A DNA stretch of 52,978 bases, taken from the NCBI RefSeq assembly GCF_024494385.1, contig NZ_JAEVLT010000032.1, forward strand, positions 1 to 52,978, in the 5' to 3' direction. Each line of letters begins with the position of its first letter. Position 1 is the stretch's first letter. The notes under the pieces are model-generated. The model was not told the DNA's origin. It saw only the letters and a list, made by a program, of their open reading frames with translations, and made no database searches. Below, one piece after another: positions 16,083 to 24,440 of this stretch. A program made the position numbers and the translations under genes. Source of the DNA: Bacillus sp. EB600. GTDB taxonomy: Bacteria > Bacillota > Bacilli > Bacillales > Cytobacillaceae.

Positions 16083-16346
16083 ATGCCAAAGACCTTAGCC
16101 GATATTAAATTGTCACTTGATTCGAATTTAGGAAAAAGGCTTTTACTAAAAGCAAACGGAGGACGCAGGAAAACAATTGAACGTTCCGGTGTCTTAGCTG
16201 AAACTTATCCGTCTGTTTTTGTAATTGAGTTGGACCAGGATGAAAATGCTTTTGAACGTGTTTCATACAGCTATGCCGATGTACTAACGGAAACAGTTCA
16301 AATTACATTCTTTGAAGATGCAGCAGGACAGGTAGCTTTAAGCTAA
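16083..16346 (+). CDS. veg: Veg protein, biofilm-associated regulator
   Basis: An 87-residue protein with KTLADIKLSLDSNLGKRL, then KANGGRRKTIERSGVLAETY and DENAFERVSYSYADVLTETV, almost the same as B. subtilis Veg. Veg stimulates biofilm-matrix genes by countering SinR, though the mechanism is not fully known. ATG 16083 follows gaggtgg and fits the 86-residue family. Two consensus promoters in tandem imply very high expression. A perfect terminator follows. Confidence 0.97.
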   Translation: MPKTLADIKLSLDSNLGKRLLLKANGGRRKTIERSGVLAETYPSVFVIELDQDENAFERVSYSYADVLTETVQITFFEDAAGQVALS

Positions 16347-16362
16347 ATATTCTTCTTTACCG

Positions 16363-16390
16363 AGCAGTAAACATTGGTTTACTGCTTTTT
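16363..16390 (+). terminator. veg terminator
   Basis: A 10-bp stem (agcagtaaac / gtttactgct) with a 4-nt loop and T-tract. Confidence 0.93.
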
Positions 16391-16399
16391 ACTTTTTAC

Positions 16400-16452
16400 G
16401 TCTAGTTCCAGCGCCCAGCGACTAGTGTACTAACCGGGCGCTTACACTTTTG
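16400..16452 (+). repeat. Short copy of the mosaic repeat
   Basis: Only the head (gtctagttccagcgccc), the core agcgactagtgtac and a tail (gggcgcttacactttt) remain. The middle is deleted. It ends 9 bp before the sspF promoter. Confidence 0.75.
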
Positions 16453-16460
16453 TTTTTTAC

Positions 16461-16489
16461 GGATAATATATTGCCAGCATAACAAACTA
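16461..16489 (+). promoter_or_regulatory. Sigma-G-type promoter of sspF
   Basis: ggata (consensus GHATR, one mismatch), 17 bp, caaacta (consensus CATWHTA, one mismatch). SASP genes are sigma-G-controlled. Confidence 0.5.
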
Positions 16490-16521
16490 ATAAGGCCGTG
16501 AATGATGAAAGGGGTTTTTAG

Positions 16522-16698
16522 ATGGGCAGAAGAAGAGGTGTTATGTCCGATCGTTTTAAAGAGGAGCTTGCAAAGGAGCTAGGTTTCTATGATGTCGTCA
16601 GGCAAGAGGGTTGGGGCGGCATCAGGGCAAGGGATGCAGGAAATATGGTGAAGCGGGCGATTGAGCTTGCAGAACAGCAGCTTTTGAATAAACGCTAA
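16522..16698 (+). CDS. sspF: Small acid-soluble spore protein, alpha/beta-like, SspF
   Basis: A 58-residue protein. It begins MGRRRGVMSDRFKEELAKEL and contains GFYDVVRQEGWGGIRARDAG and NMVKRAIELAEQQL. The GGIRARDAGNMVKRAI segment is the SASP signature. These proteins bind and protect DNA in the spore. The ATG at 16522 follows aaagggg. The neighbours are veg and ispE, as in B. subtilis, with a sigma-G-like promoter upstream and its own terminator downstream. Confidence 0.95.
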   Translation: MGRRRGVMSDRFKEELAKELGFYDVVRQEGWGGIRARDAGNMVKRAIELAEQQLLNKR

Positions 16699-16772
16699 AA
16701 CCAATCCAATCACACTCTAGATAGACGCACACTCACTTCTAGTTGCTTATAACAACAAACATTCATCACGGC

Positions 16773-16800
16773 AAAGACCAGGGAGTTTCCCTGGTCTTTT
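16773..16800 (+). terminator. sspF terminator
   Basis: Stem of 10-11 bp (aagaccaggg / ccctggtctt) with a 5-nt loop and T-run. Confidence 0.93.
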
Positions 16801-16813
16801 ACTGTTTTGGAGG

Positions 16814-16839
16814 GCTAAACGGGTCACTTTCACTTTTCT
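16814..16839 (+). repeat. Tail fragment of the mosaic repeat
   Basis: ggctaaacgggtcactttca followed by cttttct, a diverged tail directly before the next repeat copy. Confidence 0.6.
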
Positions 16840-16842
16840 ATT

Positions 16843-16981
16843 GTCTAGCTACAGCGCCCACCCACTTCCTATGGGCCGCAACTAACAATCAGTGAGAAAA
16901 ACATTCGCTGATTGAAGTTTCACCTTATCTCAGTCAGTGTGCTTCAGTCCCTACCCCGCTTAACGGCCGCTTTCGCTTTTC
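16843..16981 (+). repeat. Mosaic interspersed repeat, copy (medium form)
   Basis: Head gtctagctacagcgccca, then the module cacttcctatgggccgcaac with the aatcagtga / tcgctgatt hairpin, then the common tail. The hairpin module found at 10684 is missing. With the tail fragment above, it accounts for most of the sspF-ispE gap. Confidence 0.82.
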
Positions 16982-17108
16982 TTTCATTAATGCTAAAATA
17001 AGTTATTTGAATGACAATATTGTATGATTGTCTTGCTTTTGGTCTATTGTGATAAAATAAGACAAAAAATGCATGGAACGTGGATAATTTAAAAGTAGGT
17101 GGACTTGT

Positions 17109-17978
17109 GTGAAGCTTTTAGTAAAAGCACCGGCAAAAATCAATCTTTCATTAGATGTTTTACATAAACGCTCTGACGGTTATCATGAGGTAGAAATGAT
17201 CATGACTACCATTGATCTGGCAGATCGAATTGAACTCAAATTACTTAATGAAGATAGAATTAAAATCGTATCCCATAATCGCTTTGTACCTGATGATCAG
17301 CGCAACTTGGCTTATCAAGCGGCCCAGCTTTTAAAAGAACGATTTCAAGTGAAAAAAGGTGTAATGATTGCGATTGATAAGATCATTCCAGTTGCGGCGG
17401 GTTTGGCAGGAGGTTCAAGTGACGCTGCTGCGACTTTAAGGGGTCTTAATAAGCTATGGGGCCTTGGTCTGACATTAGCAGAATTGGCGGAAATTGGTTC
17501 TGAAATTGGCTCGGATGTTTCATTTTGTGTATTTGGAGGGACGGCCCTTGCAAAAGGACGTGGTGAAATGATTACTGAACTTCCGGCACCACCGACATGC
17601 TGGGTTATTTTGGCAAAACCATTTATTGGCGTGTCAACTGCAGAAGTATATCGACGTCTTGACTTAAAAAGTGTGATACATCCTAATATTAGTGAAATGA
17701 TAAAAGGGATTGAAAGGAATGATTACCGTCGGGTTTGCCAAAATGTTGGGAATGTCCTAGAGGAAGTCACCTTACATCTTCACCCGGAGGTAGCCCAAAT
17801 TAAGGAACAAATGAAGCGCTTTGGGGCAGACGCAGTGTTAATGAGCGGCAGCGGTCCTACTGTTTTTGGGATTGTTCAGCATGATTCCAGAATGCACCGA
17901 ATCTATAATGGATTAAGAGGGTTCTGCGATCAGGTCTTTGCTGTCAGGATGTTAGGTGATCGGTTTCCTCTTGATTAA
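17109..17978 (+). CDS. ispE: 4-diphosphocytidyl-2-C-methyl-D-erythritol kinase
   Basis: A 289-residue GHMP kinase of the MEP isoprenoid pathway. The GHMP ATP-binding loop PVAAGLAGGSSDAAATL is at about residues 94-110. The N-terminal KAPAKINLSLDV and the C-terminal MSGSGPTVFG are also diagnostic. The start is GTG 17109 with taggtgg upstream; TTG 17106 is the in-frame alternative. The predicted purR promoter begins in the last codons of this gene. Confidence 0.97.
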   Translation: MKLLVKAPAKINLSLDVLHKRSDGYHEVEMIMTTIDLADRIELKLLNEDRIKIVSHNRFVPDDQRNLAYQAAQLLKERFQVKKGVMIAIDKIIPVAAGLAGGSSDAAATLRGLNKLWGLGLTLAELAEIGSEIGSDVSFCVFGGTALAKGRGEMITELPAPPTCWVILAKPFIGVSTAEVYRRLDLKSVIHPNISEMIKGIERNDYRRVCQNVGNVLEEVTLHLHPEVAQIKEQMKRFGADAVLMSGSGPTVFGIVQHDSRMHRIYNGLRGFCDQVFAVRMLGDRFPLD

Positions 17979-18000
17979 ACCCGTACAATAGTGATATATT
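17971..18000 (+). promoter_or_regulatory. Putative sigma-A promoter of purR
   Basis: TTGATT, 18 bp, TATATT, overlapping the 3' end of ispE. Confidence 0.5.
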
Positions 18001-18008
18001 TATTATAG

Positions 18009-18021
18009 AACATTCGGTTTT
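18009..18021 (-). promoter_or_regulatory. Putative PurBox at purR
   Basis: On the minus strand, aaaaccgaatgtt fits the PurBox AWWWCCGAACWWT at 11 of 13 positions. purR is autoregulated in B. subtilis. Only one clear box is seen, so support is moderate. Confidence 0.4.
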
Positions 18022-18033
18022 TGGAGGTTAACT

Positions 18034-18867
18034 ATGAAATTTCGTCGCAGTGAACGCCTAATTGATATGACGAATTATTTGCTGGAGCACCCTAATAAAC
18101 TTGTTTCATTGACTTTTTTTGCTGATCGATATACATCAGCTAAGTCATCCATTAGTGAGGATTTGGCTATAGTAAAAGAGACATTTGAACAGAGGGGAAT
18201 TGGAACACTCCAAACGGTCCCGGGAGCAGCGGGTGGTGTCAGGTTCTTTGTGAAGGTCAGTGAGGAAAAAGCGAAGCCATTTGTCAAAAAACTATGTAAT
18301 CTGATTGGAAGCTCTGATCGATTATTACCAGGGGGATACTTGTATTTAACGGATATCCTTGGGGATCCTGCCATTGTTCAAAAGGCAGGCCGAATCATTG
18401 CCTCCGCCTATGCAAACGCCAAAATTGATGTTGTTGTGACTGTTGCAACAAAGGGTATTCCACTCGCATATGCAGTCGCAAGTCAGCTAAATGCTCCTGT
18501 TGTCATTGTTAGGCGTGACAGTAAGGTAACCGAAGGGCCAACTGTTAGTATCAACTATGTGTCCGGATCCTCCAAACGAATTCAAACAATGGTCTTGGCA
18601 AAGAGAAGTCTTGCTCAAAACTCAAATGTCTTAATTGTTGATGATTTTATGAAGGCAGGCGGAACGGTAAGGGGAATGATCAATCTACTTGAGGAATTTA
18701 ACGCAAATGTTGCGGGAATTGCTGTACTAGTAGAGGCCGAAAAAATTGAAGAACGGCTAGTTGATGAATACTTATCATTAGTAAAGCTTGCAGATGTAGA
18801 TGTAAAGGAAAAAAGAATTAGCGTTCATGAAGGAAATTTCTTTTTAAAAAGGAATAGGGAGGTTTAA
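18034..18867 (+). CDS. purR: Purine operon repressor PurR
   Basis: A 277-residue regulator with an N-terminal winged helix (MKFRRSERLIDMTNYLLEHP) and a C-terminal phosphoribosyltransferase-fold effector domain. The PRPP-binding motif VLIVDDFMKAGGTVRG is intact. PRPP lowers its affinity for PurBox DNA. ATG 18034 follows ttggagg. ridA begins 5 bp after the stop, as in B. subtilis, where purR-yabJ-spoVG are adjacent. Confidence 0.97.
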   Translation: MKFRRSERLIDMTNYLLEHPNKLVSLTFFADRYTSAKSSISEDLAIVKETFEQRGIGTLQTVPGAAGGVRFFVKVSEEKAKPFVKKLCNLIGSSDRLLPGGYLYLTDILGDPAIVQKAGRIIASAYANAKIDVVVTVATKGIPLAYAVASQLNAPVVIVRRDSKVTEGPTVSINYVSGSSKRIQTMVLAKRSLAQNSNVLIVDDFMKAGGTVRGMINLLEEFNANVAGIAVLVEAEKIEERLVDEYLSLVKLADVDVKEKRISVHEGNFFLKRNREV

Positions 18868-18872
18868 TTGAG

Positions 18873-19247
18873 ATGAAAACGATTCATACAAATTTAGCAC
18901 CTGCTGCAATCGGACCATATTCGCAAGGGATTTTGGTAAATAATTTATTTTACAGTTCAGGACAAATTCCGCTGCAGGCTGATGGAACGATGGTTGCTGG
19001 GGATGTAAAAGACCAAACTAGACAGGTATTTCAAAACCTGGAAGCTGTATTAGCAGCAGCAGGAGCAGCATTTGAAACAGTTGTCAAAACAACTGTGTTC
19101 ATCGCAAATATGGATGACTTTGCAGTGGTAAATGAAGTATACGGCGAGTTTTTCTCCGCCCATAAGCCGGCCAGATCCTGTGTTGAGGTTTCTAAGTTGC
19201 CTAAAAATGCTTTAGTCGAGATTGAAGTAGTAGCGCTTGTTAAATAA
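18873..19247 (+). CDS. ridA: 2-iminobutanoate/2-iminopropanoate deaminase RidA (YabJ)
   Basis: A 124-residue Rid/YjgF-family enzyme that hydrolyses reactive enamines and imines from PLP enzymes. Signatures are AIGPYSQGI, FYSSGQIPL, the catalytic Arg in KPARSCVEV and PKNALVEIEVVA. It follows purR by 5 bp and is probably co-transcribed with it. The terminator hairpin starts before the stop codon. Confidence 0.96.
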   Translation: MKTIHTNLAPAAIGPYSQGILVNNLFYSSGQIPLQADGTMVAGDVKDQTRQVFQNLEAVLAAAGAAFETVVKTTVFIANMDDFAVVNEVYGEFFSAHKPARSCVEVSKLPKNALVEIEVVALVK

Positions 19248-19259
19248 CAAGCGCTTTTT
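19232..19259 (+). terminator. ridA terminator
   Basis: A 10-bp stem (agcgcttgtt / aacaagcgct) with a 4-nt loop and T-run; it overlaps the ridA stop codon. Confidence 0.92.
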
Positions 19260-19342
19260 CTACATTTTTTCTATAATTCCTCTAAACTTTTTCAAATGTT
19301 CACTAAAATGCCCTATTTTTTCTAAAAAAAATTAAAATTCAA

Positions 19343-19370
19343 GAAGGAAAAACGTTTACAATTGTTGAAT
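19343..19370 (+). promoter_or_regulatory. Sigma-H promoter of spoVG
   Basis: gaaggaaaa (RNAGGAWWW, full match), 12 bp, gttgaat (RNNGAAT, full match). spoVG is the classic sigma-H gene. The AT-rich flank upstream is where AbrB binds in B. subtilis. Confidence 0.88.
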
Positions 19371-19414
19371 TATTTTACTAGATTAAATTTTCTACCAGAA
19401 AAGGGTGTGAACAC

Positions 19415-19705
19415 ATGGAAGTAACAGATGTAAGGCTGCGTCGCGTAAATACAGATGGTCGAATGAGAGCAATTGCTTCAATTACACTTGATAATGAATT
19501 CGTTGTCCACGACATTCGTGTAATTGATGGAAACAACGGTTTATTTGTCGCCATGCCTAGTAAACGAACACCAGATGGAGAATTTAGAGATATTGCTCAT
19601 CCGATTAATTCAGGAACACGCGGAAAAATTCAAGAAGCTGTCTTGGCTGAGTATCACCGGTTAGGGGAATTAGAAGTTGAGTTTGAAGAAGCTGGAGCTT
19701 CTTAA
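19415..19705 (+). CDS. spoVG: Septation/stage V sporulation protein SpoVG
   Basis: A 96-residue RNA/DNA-binding protein with the family core MEVTDVRLRRVNTDGRMRAI, FVVHDIRVIDG and MPSKRTPDGEFRDIAHPI. It influences asymmetric septation and cortex formation. The ATG follows gggtg at fair spacing. A perfect sigma-H promoter lies 45 bp upstream, and its AbrB regulator is encoded at 7786-8070. Confidence 0.98.
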   Translation: MEVTDVRLRRVNTDGRMRAIASITLDNEFVVHDIRVIDGNNGLFVAMPSKRTPDGEFRDIAHPINSGTRGKIQEAVLAEYHRLGELEVEFEEAGAS

Positions 19706-19727
19706 AAAAATTATGCAACTTGCAACT

Positions 19728-19759
19728 AGGCCTGACTTCATAAGTAGGGCCTTTTTTTT
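19728..19759 (+). terminator. spoVG terminator
   Basis: Stem aggcctgactt / aagtagggcct with one mismatch and one G-T pair, followed by eight T residues. Confidence 0.88.
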
Positions 19760-19845
19760 GTGTAGTCAAAACCTATTGTTCACTTGAAAAACTCCTTTCT
19801 CCTATCTCCTTTTTAAGAAAAATAATTTCCTTCCATTTTCCTTCC

Positions 19846-19874
19846 TTGAAAAGACTCGCCATTTACGATAATAT
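19846..19874 (+). promoter_or_regulatory. Sigma-A promoter of glmU-prs
   Basis: TTGAAA, 17 bp, TAATAT, 36 bp before the glmU ATG. Confidence 0.6.
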
Positions 19875-19910
19875 TCATTATGGATAAATAGGTAAATTGG
19901 AGGCTAGTTC

Positions 19911-21284
19911 ATGTCTAATCGTTATGCTGTTATTTTAGCCGCGGGACAAGGGACTCGGATGAAGTCAAAGTTGTATAAAGTACTGCATCCCGTATGCGGC
20001 AAGCCAATGGTACAGCACGTTGTAGATCAAATTTCAAGGCTTAACATACAAAAAACTGTTACCATTATTGGTCATGGTGCAGAAAAGGTAAAAGTAGAAC
20101 TTGGTGGGCAAACAGAGTATGCACTTCAAGAATCACAGCTTGGTACAGCCCACGCTGTTATGCAGGCGGAGGAAATTCTAGGTGACAAAGATGGTGTAAC
20201 GATTGTCGTTTGCGGGGATACTCCCCTTATAAGAGCAGAGACGATGGAGGCACTATTTAAGCAGCATGAAGAGGTAGCAGCAAAGGCAACCATTCTAACT
20301 GCAAAAATGGAAGATCCGACAGGTTACGGCCGAATCATTCGAAATGAGAACGGTCTGGTTGAAAAAATTGTCGAGCACAAAGATGCAACAGATGCTGAGC
20401 GTAAAATCAATGAAATTAATACCGGAACTTATTGCTTTGACAATTCGGCACTATTTGCGGCGCTCAAAAAAGTATCAAATGAAAATGTTCAAGGTGAGTA
20501 TTATTTGCCCGATGTAATAGAAATTTTAAAAAATCAAGGTGAAGTTGTCACTGCCTACCAAACGGATGCTTTTGAGGAAACATTAGGGGTAAATGACCGA
20601 ATTGCTTTGGCTGAAGCGGAACGAATTATGCGGACCCGGATCAATAAAAATCATATGCGTAACGGAGTAACGATTATTGATCCTGCCAATACATACATCG
20701 AAGCAGATGTTCAAATTGGACAAGATACAATTATCTACCCTGGGTCGATGATAAAGGGAACAACTGTTATTGGATCTGATTGTCAAATTGGCCCCAACAC
20801 AGAAATAGAGGCTTGTGAAATTGGAAATGAGACCGTTGTTCATCAATCTGTTGCTCATAACAGCACAATTGGTTCGCATGTAAAGATTGGACCATTTGCC
20901 CATATTCGTCCCGACTCAAGTATAAGTGACGAAGTGAAGATTGGTAATTTCGTTGAGCTTAAAAAGGCTGTTTTTGGAAAAGGAAGCAAGGCTTCACATC
21001 TAAGCTATATTGGTGATGCTGAGGTCGGAAACAATGTTAATATCGGCTGCGGTTCAATTACCGTTAATTATGATGGTAAACATAAATTTTTAACGAAAAT
21101 TGAAGATGATGTTTTTGTGGGGTGTAACTCAAATCTTATTGCTCCTGTTACAATTGGAAAAGGCTCTTATATTGCTGCAGGTTCAACGATTACAGATGAC
21201 GTTCCAACCGAAGCATTATCTGTTGCCCGTGCCCGTCAAGTAAACAAGGAAAATTACGTAAATAAGCTTAATTTGAAAAAATAA
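19911..21284 (+). CDS. glmU: Bifunctional UDP-GlcNAc pyrophosphorylase / GlcN-1-P acetyltransferase
   Basis: A 457-residue enzyme making UDP-N-acetylglucosamine for the cell wall. The N-terminal uridyltransferase domain has the LAAGQGTRMKS loop (residues 9-19). From about residue 250, a left-handed beta-helix of hexapeptide repeats carries the acetyltransferase site (SYIGDAEVG, NVNIGCGSITVNYDG). ATG 19911 follows ttggagg. prs begins 25 bp downstream, so the two are probably one operon, as in B. subtilis. Confidence 0.97.
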   Translation: MSNRYAVILAAGQGTRMKSKLYKVLHPVCGKPMVQHVVDQISRLNIQKTVTIIGHGAEKVKVELGGQTEYALQESQLGTAHAVMQAEEILGDKDGVTIVVCGDTPLIRAETMEALFKQHEEVAAKATILTAKMEDPTGYGRIIRNENGLVEKIVEHKDATDAERKINEINTGTYCFDNSALFAALKKVSNENVQGEYYLPDVIEILKNQGEVVTAYQTDAFEETLGVNDRIALAEAERIMRTRINKNHMRNGVTIIDPANTYIEADVQIGQDTIIYPGSMIKGTTVIGSDCQIGPNTEIEACEIGNETVVHQSVAHNSTIGSHVKIGPFAHIRPDSSISDEVKIGNFVELKKAVFGKGSKASHLSYIGDAEVGNNVNIGCGSITVNYDGKHKFLTKIEDDVFVGCNSNLIAPVTIGKGSYIAAGSTITDDVPTEALSVARARQVNKENYVNKLNLKK

Positions 21285-21309
21285 AGCGATAAAAATATGG
21301 AGGCCAATC

Positions 21310-22266
21310 ATGTCGAATCAATATTTAGATCCAAATTTAAAGGTTTTTACGTTGAACTCGAATAGACCCCTTGCAGAAGAAATTGTAAAGGTAATTGGAG
21401 TGGAATTGGGAAAATGTTCAGTCACCCGTTTTAGTGATGGGGAAATTCAAATTAACATTGAAGAAAGTATTCGCGGCTGTGATGTTTTTGTTATTCAATC
21501 GACGAGCTCCCCAGTCAATGAGAACATCATGGAGTTATTAATTATGATTGATGCTTTAAAGCGTGCTTCAGCAAAGACCATTAATATTGTCGTACCTTAT
21601 TATGGGTATGCACGTCAGGATCGAAAAGCCCGTGCCCGTGAGCCTATCACAGCTAAGTTGGTTGCTAACCTGCTTGAAACAGCTGGAGCAACACGAATGA
21701 TCACTCTTGATTTACACGCACCGCAAATTCAAGGATTCTTTGATATCCCAACAGACCAATTGATGGGTGTGCCAATTTTATCTGAGTACTTTAAAAATAA
21801 ACAGCTTGATGGGGACCTTGTGGTTGTGTCACCAGACCACGGCGGGGTGACTCGCGCTAGAAAAATGGCTGAACGCTTAAAAACCCCAATTGCGATTATT
21901 GACAAGCGCCGGCCAAGACCAAATGTTGCCGAGGTAATGAACATCGTCGGTAAAATTGAAGGGAAAGTAGCTATTCTAATTGATGATATTATTGATACTG
22001 CCGGAACGATTACGCTTGCAGCTAACGCATTAATGGAGAACGGTGCTTCTGAAGTGTATGCCTGCTGTACACATCCGGTATTATCCGGTCCTGCAATTGA
22101 AAGGATTCAGAACTCAAAGATCAAAGAGTTAGTGATCACGAATACCATTAACCTTCCAGAAGAGAAAAGAATCGATAAGATTGTCGAACTTTCTGTGGCA
22201 CCATTAATCGGGGAAGCAATTATCCGGGTTCATGAAGAACAGTCAGTAAGCACCTTGTTTGATTAA
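21310..22266 (+). CDS. prs: Ribose-phosphate pyrophosphokinase
   Basis: A 318-residue PRPP synthase, feeding purine, pyrimidine, His, Trp and NAD synthesis. Seen are VELGKCSVTRFSDGEI, the VVPYYGYARQDRKAR flexible-loop segment, DLHAPQIQGFFDIP and the PRPP-binding loop DDIIDTAGTI. The ATG follows tggagg. PRPP is also the effector of PurR encoded 3 kb upstream. No clear terminator precedes ctc. Confidence 0.98.
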   Translation: MSNQYLDPNLKVFTLNSNRPLAEEIVKVIGVELGKCSVTRFSDGEIQINIEESIRGCDVFVIQSTSSPVNENIMELLIMIDALKRASAKTINIVVPYYGYARQDRKARAREPITAKLVANLLETAGATRMITLDLHAPQIQGFFDIPTDQLMGVPILSEYFKNKQLDGDLVVVSPDHGGVTRARKMAERLKTPIAIIDKRRPRPNVAEVMNIVGKIEGKVAILIDDIIDTAGTITLAANALMENGASEVYACCTHPVLSGPAIERIQNSKIKELVITNTINLPEEKRIDKIVELSVAPLIGEAIIRVHEEQSVSTLFD

Positions 22267-22356
22267 TAATCGATTAGCATTTCCTTTTAACAATAAATAT
22301 TATGAAAATATACTATGAGATGAACTCAATATTTACTGGTTAATTAGAACTACAAC

Positions 22357-22382
22357 GTTTAGACCTTCCTATTTTGGGGAAT
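22357..22382 (+). promoter_or_regulatory. Sigma-B-type promoter of ctc
   Basis: gtttag (consensus GTTTAA), 14 bp, gggaat (GGGWAW). ctc is the prototype sigma-B gene of B. subtilis. Confidence 0.68.
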
Positions 22383-22423
22383 TTTATATAGAAGTTGACA
22401 ACAAAATTAGGAAGGTGATAAAC

Positions 22424-23059
22424 ATGAGTACTGTATTACAAGCCAAAGAGCGCAAGGAATTTCGTAAATCGGAAGTAAAGAAGCTTCGTATGAATGGGAA
22501 AATCCCCGCGGTTATTTACGGGGCAAAGGTTGAAAGCCAGCCTGTTTCGATTAACTCAGCAGACTTAACAAAAACACTTCGTTTAGTAGGCAGAAACGGG
22601 ATTATATCACTTGATGTCAATGGTGATCAACATGATGTGATTCTAACTGACTATCAAGAAGATGTAATGAAAAAGGAAATTATCCATGCTGATTTTCTAG
22701 CAGTTGATAAATCTTCTAAAATAAATGTAAATGTCAGGCTTGTTCTGGTAGGTGAAGCTGCAGGGGTCAAGGATGGCGGTGTTTTGCAGCAGCCGCTTTA
22801 TGAAATTTCCGTCACAGCTTCGGCAACAAATATTCCTCAACAGGTAGAGGTGGATATAAGCAATCTTAAAGTAGGAGAAACAATTACAATTGCTGACATC
22901 CCTTCAGCAGGAGCATTTATCATTAATCATGATGATGAGGAAGTCGTTGTCTCCATTCTTCCTCCTAAACAGGAAGAAGAAATCAATTCGGGTGAACAGC
23001 AAGAGGCTGGTCCACCTGATAATGAAGAAGGCAGAGAAACAAAACCTACAGGGGAATAG
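22424..23059 (+). CDS. ctc: 50S ribosomal protein L25/general stress protein Ctc
   Basis: A 211-residue TL5-type protein with an N-terminal L25 5S-rRNA-binding barrel (AKERKEFRKSEVKKLRMNGK, IPAVIYG) and a C-terminal TL5 beta domain (about 95-185). The acidic tail (EEEINSGEQQEAGPPDNEEG) is variable between species. It can join the ribosome at the 5S rRNA under stress. ATG 22424 follows gaaggtgat; GTG 22415 is within that site and unlikely. A sigma-B-like promoter sits 42 bp upstream. Confidence 0.95.
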   Translation: MSTVLQAKERKEFRKSEVKKLRMNGKIPAVIYGAKVESQPVSINSADLTKTLRLVGRNGIISLDVNGDQHDVILTDYQEDVMKKEIIHADFLAVDKSSKINVNVRLVLVGEAAGVKDGGVLQQPLYEISVTASATNIPQQVEVDISNLKVGETITIADIPSAGAFIINHDDEEVVVSILPPKQEEEINSGEQQEAGPPDNEEGRETKPTGE

Positions 23060-23068
23060 GGAAATAGG

Positions 23069-23094
23069 CGTAGCCTTTCACGGTTACGTCTTTT
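23069..23094 (+). terminator. Probable ctc terminator
   Basis: Stem cgtagcc / ggttacg (one G-T pair), 6-nt loop, then a short T-tract (tctttt). Confidence 0.55.
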
Positions 23095-23105
23095 GCGGTT
23101 AAATT

Positions 23106-23160
23106 AAAAGCGGCAGGACACGTTTAGCGAGGTACACTAGTCGCCGGGCGCTGGAGCTAG
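23106..23160 (-). repeat. Deleted copy of the mosaic repeat (reverse)
   Basis: Tail (aaaagcgg..), 'gtttagcga', then the core acactagtcgccgggcgctg and head agctag. The centre is missing, much like the short copy at 16400 but in the opposite orientation. Confidence 0.72.
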
Positions 23161-23273
23161 ATAGTTATCGAAGTTCAAAACTTTGTTATCATAATAATAG
23201 ACGTTAGAGAATGTTTAACAGGGTGATATCCTCCATTCTAGGAAAGAGGACTGATAGACAAGAGGTGGGAGAA

Positions 23274-23834
23274 ATGAAATGTATTGTTGGTTTAGGTAAC
23301 CCTGGCAAGCAATATGAGCATACGAGGCACAACATTGGATTTGAGGTTATCGAAGAATTATCACGGATATTTACCATCCCACTGGACCAATCAAAGCATA
23401 AAGGATTATATGGAATTGGTTTTTATAAAGGGGAAAAGGTATTACTTTTAAAGCCTCTGACCTATATGAATTTGTCTGGAGAAGCTATTAGAGCGGTAAT
23501 CGATTATTATCAGATTGATATAGAAGATGTTGTTATTGTTTATGATGACCTCGATTTACCAGTAGGAAAAATAAGACTGCGCCAGAAAGGCAGTGCCGGC
23601 GGGCATAATGGAATAAAGTCGACAATTGCTCATCTTGGTACCCAAGAGTTTAACCGAATTCGAATTGGAATTGACCGTCCGCCAAAAGGGATGAAGGTTC
23701 CAGATTATGTGCTAGGCCGCTTTTTAAAAGAAGAACAAGCACTGATCCTAGATGCTGTGAAAAAGGGCGCTGCTGCATGCGATACATGGCTTGAGAAGCC
23801 TTTTTTGCAAGTTATGAACGAATACAATCAATAA
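23274..23834 (+). CDS. pth: Peptidyl-tRNA hydrolase
   Basis: A 186-residue enzyme (SpoVC in B. subtilis) that releases peptides from drop-off peptidyl-tRNA. Signatures are IVGLGNPGKQYEHTRHNIG with the catalytic His, KPLTYMNLSG, VYDDLDLPVG and GSAGGHNGIKS. ATG 23274 follows agaggtggg. A longer frame from 23211 adds 21 residues outside the family and has no better ribosome binding site. The neighbours are ctc and fin, as in B. subtilis. Confidence 0.97.
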   Translation: MKCIVGLGNPGKQYEHTRHNIGFEVIEELSRIFTIPLDQSKHKGLYGIGFYKGEKVLLLKPLTYMNLSGEAIRAVIDYYQIDIEDVVIVYDDLDLPVGKIRLRQKGSAGGHNGIKSTIAHLGTQEFNRIRIGIDRPPKGMKVPDYVLGRFLKEEQALILDAVKKGAAACDTWLEKPFLQVMNEYNQ

Positions 23835-23870
23835 TAGATTCTGATGGTGCATTTACACTCATACAATGGA

Positions 23871-24020
23871 ATAAGGTGAAACTTCAATCAGTGGGAGTTC
23901 ATCCCCACTGATTGTTAGTAAAACCAATCGGGTTTTTACGGGCAGTTACCCCCCACCTGTGCTTCTTCGTTTTCTCTAAGGCTATATGGTTAGGGTCTTC
24001 CTGCCCATTAATACGGGATT
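23871..24020 (-). repeat. Degenerate mosaic repeat copy (reverse)
   Basis: Reading on the minus strand, it contains the ctgcccgt-type hairpin arm, a separate ~55-bp insertion inside the hairpin loop, the aatcagtggg / cccactgatt hairpin (23886-23913) and gaagtttcaccttat. It lies in the pth-fin gap. Confidence 0.65.
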
Positions 24021-24045
24021 AATAAGCGAAAGCCAATCAATGCTT

Positions 24046-24075
24046 GAATAAATTACCCATAATAGGCTCATACTT
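24046..24075 (+). promoter_or_regulatory. Forespore (sigma-G/sigma-F type) promoter of fin
   Basis: gaata (GHATR, full match), 18 bp, catactt (CATWHTA, one mismatch), 35 bp before the fin ATG. Confidence 0.6.
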
Positions 24076-24109
24076 TTAAATAGTAAGTTTGGACTAGGGA
24101 GGTATTGAG

Positions 24110-24340
24110 ATGGCTATACAATACTATTGTCGCCATTGTGGAACGAAAATTGGTGAAATTGAGAAGACTGCGGTAAACATTGAAAGCCTGGGGCTCGATA
24201 AATTAACTGACCAAGAAAGATTGGAAATGGTTTCATATGACCCATTCGGCGATATTCAAATTACCTCCATTTGTGAGGACTGTCAGGAGTCTTTAGAGAG
24301 AAACCCTGATTATCATCAATTGGACTTTCTTATTCAATAA
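24110..24340 (+). CDS. fin: Anti-sigma-F factor Fin
   Basis: A 76-residue zinc-binding protein (YabK) with CRHCG near the N-terminus and CEDCQESLERNPDYH near the C-terminus, the same length as in B. subtilis. Fin is made in the forespore and inhibits sigma-F, helping the switch to sigma-G. Together with csfB at 672, the window holds both forespore anti-sigma proteins. The ATG follows agggagg and a forespore-type promoter. Confidence 0.95.
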   Translation: MAIQYYCRHCGTKIGEIEKTAVNIESLGLDKLTDQERLEMVSYDPFGDIQITSICEDCQESLERNPDYHQLDFLIQ

Positions 24341-24343
24341 CCC

Positions 24344-24370
24344 GCTTTGGAGTTTTTCCAAAGCATTTTT
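24344..24370 (+). terminator. fin terminator
   Basis: Stem gctttgga / tccaaagc with a 5-nt loop and attttt. Confidence 0.88.
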
Positions 24371-24440
24371 CTGTTTTTGATTATGAGCACTCGTACTATT
24401 CTATATACAAAGCATCTGTGGAGAGGAGGATACACAAATT

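Noticed and set aside
23886..23913. Terminator after pth
   Set aside because: The 10-bp hairpin (aatcagtggg / cccactgatt) lacks a T-tract and belongs to a reverse copy of the mosaic repeat.
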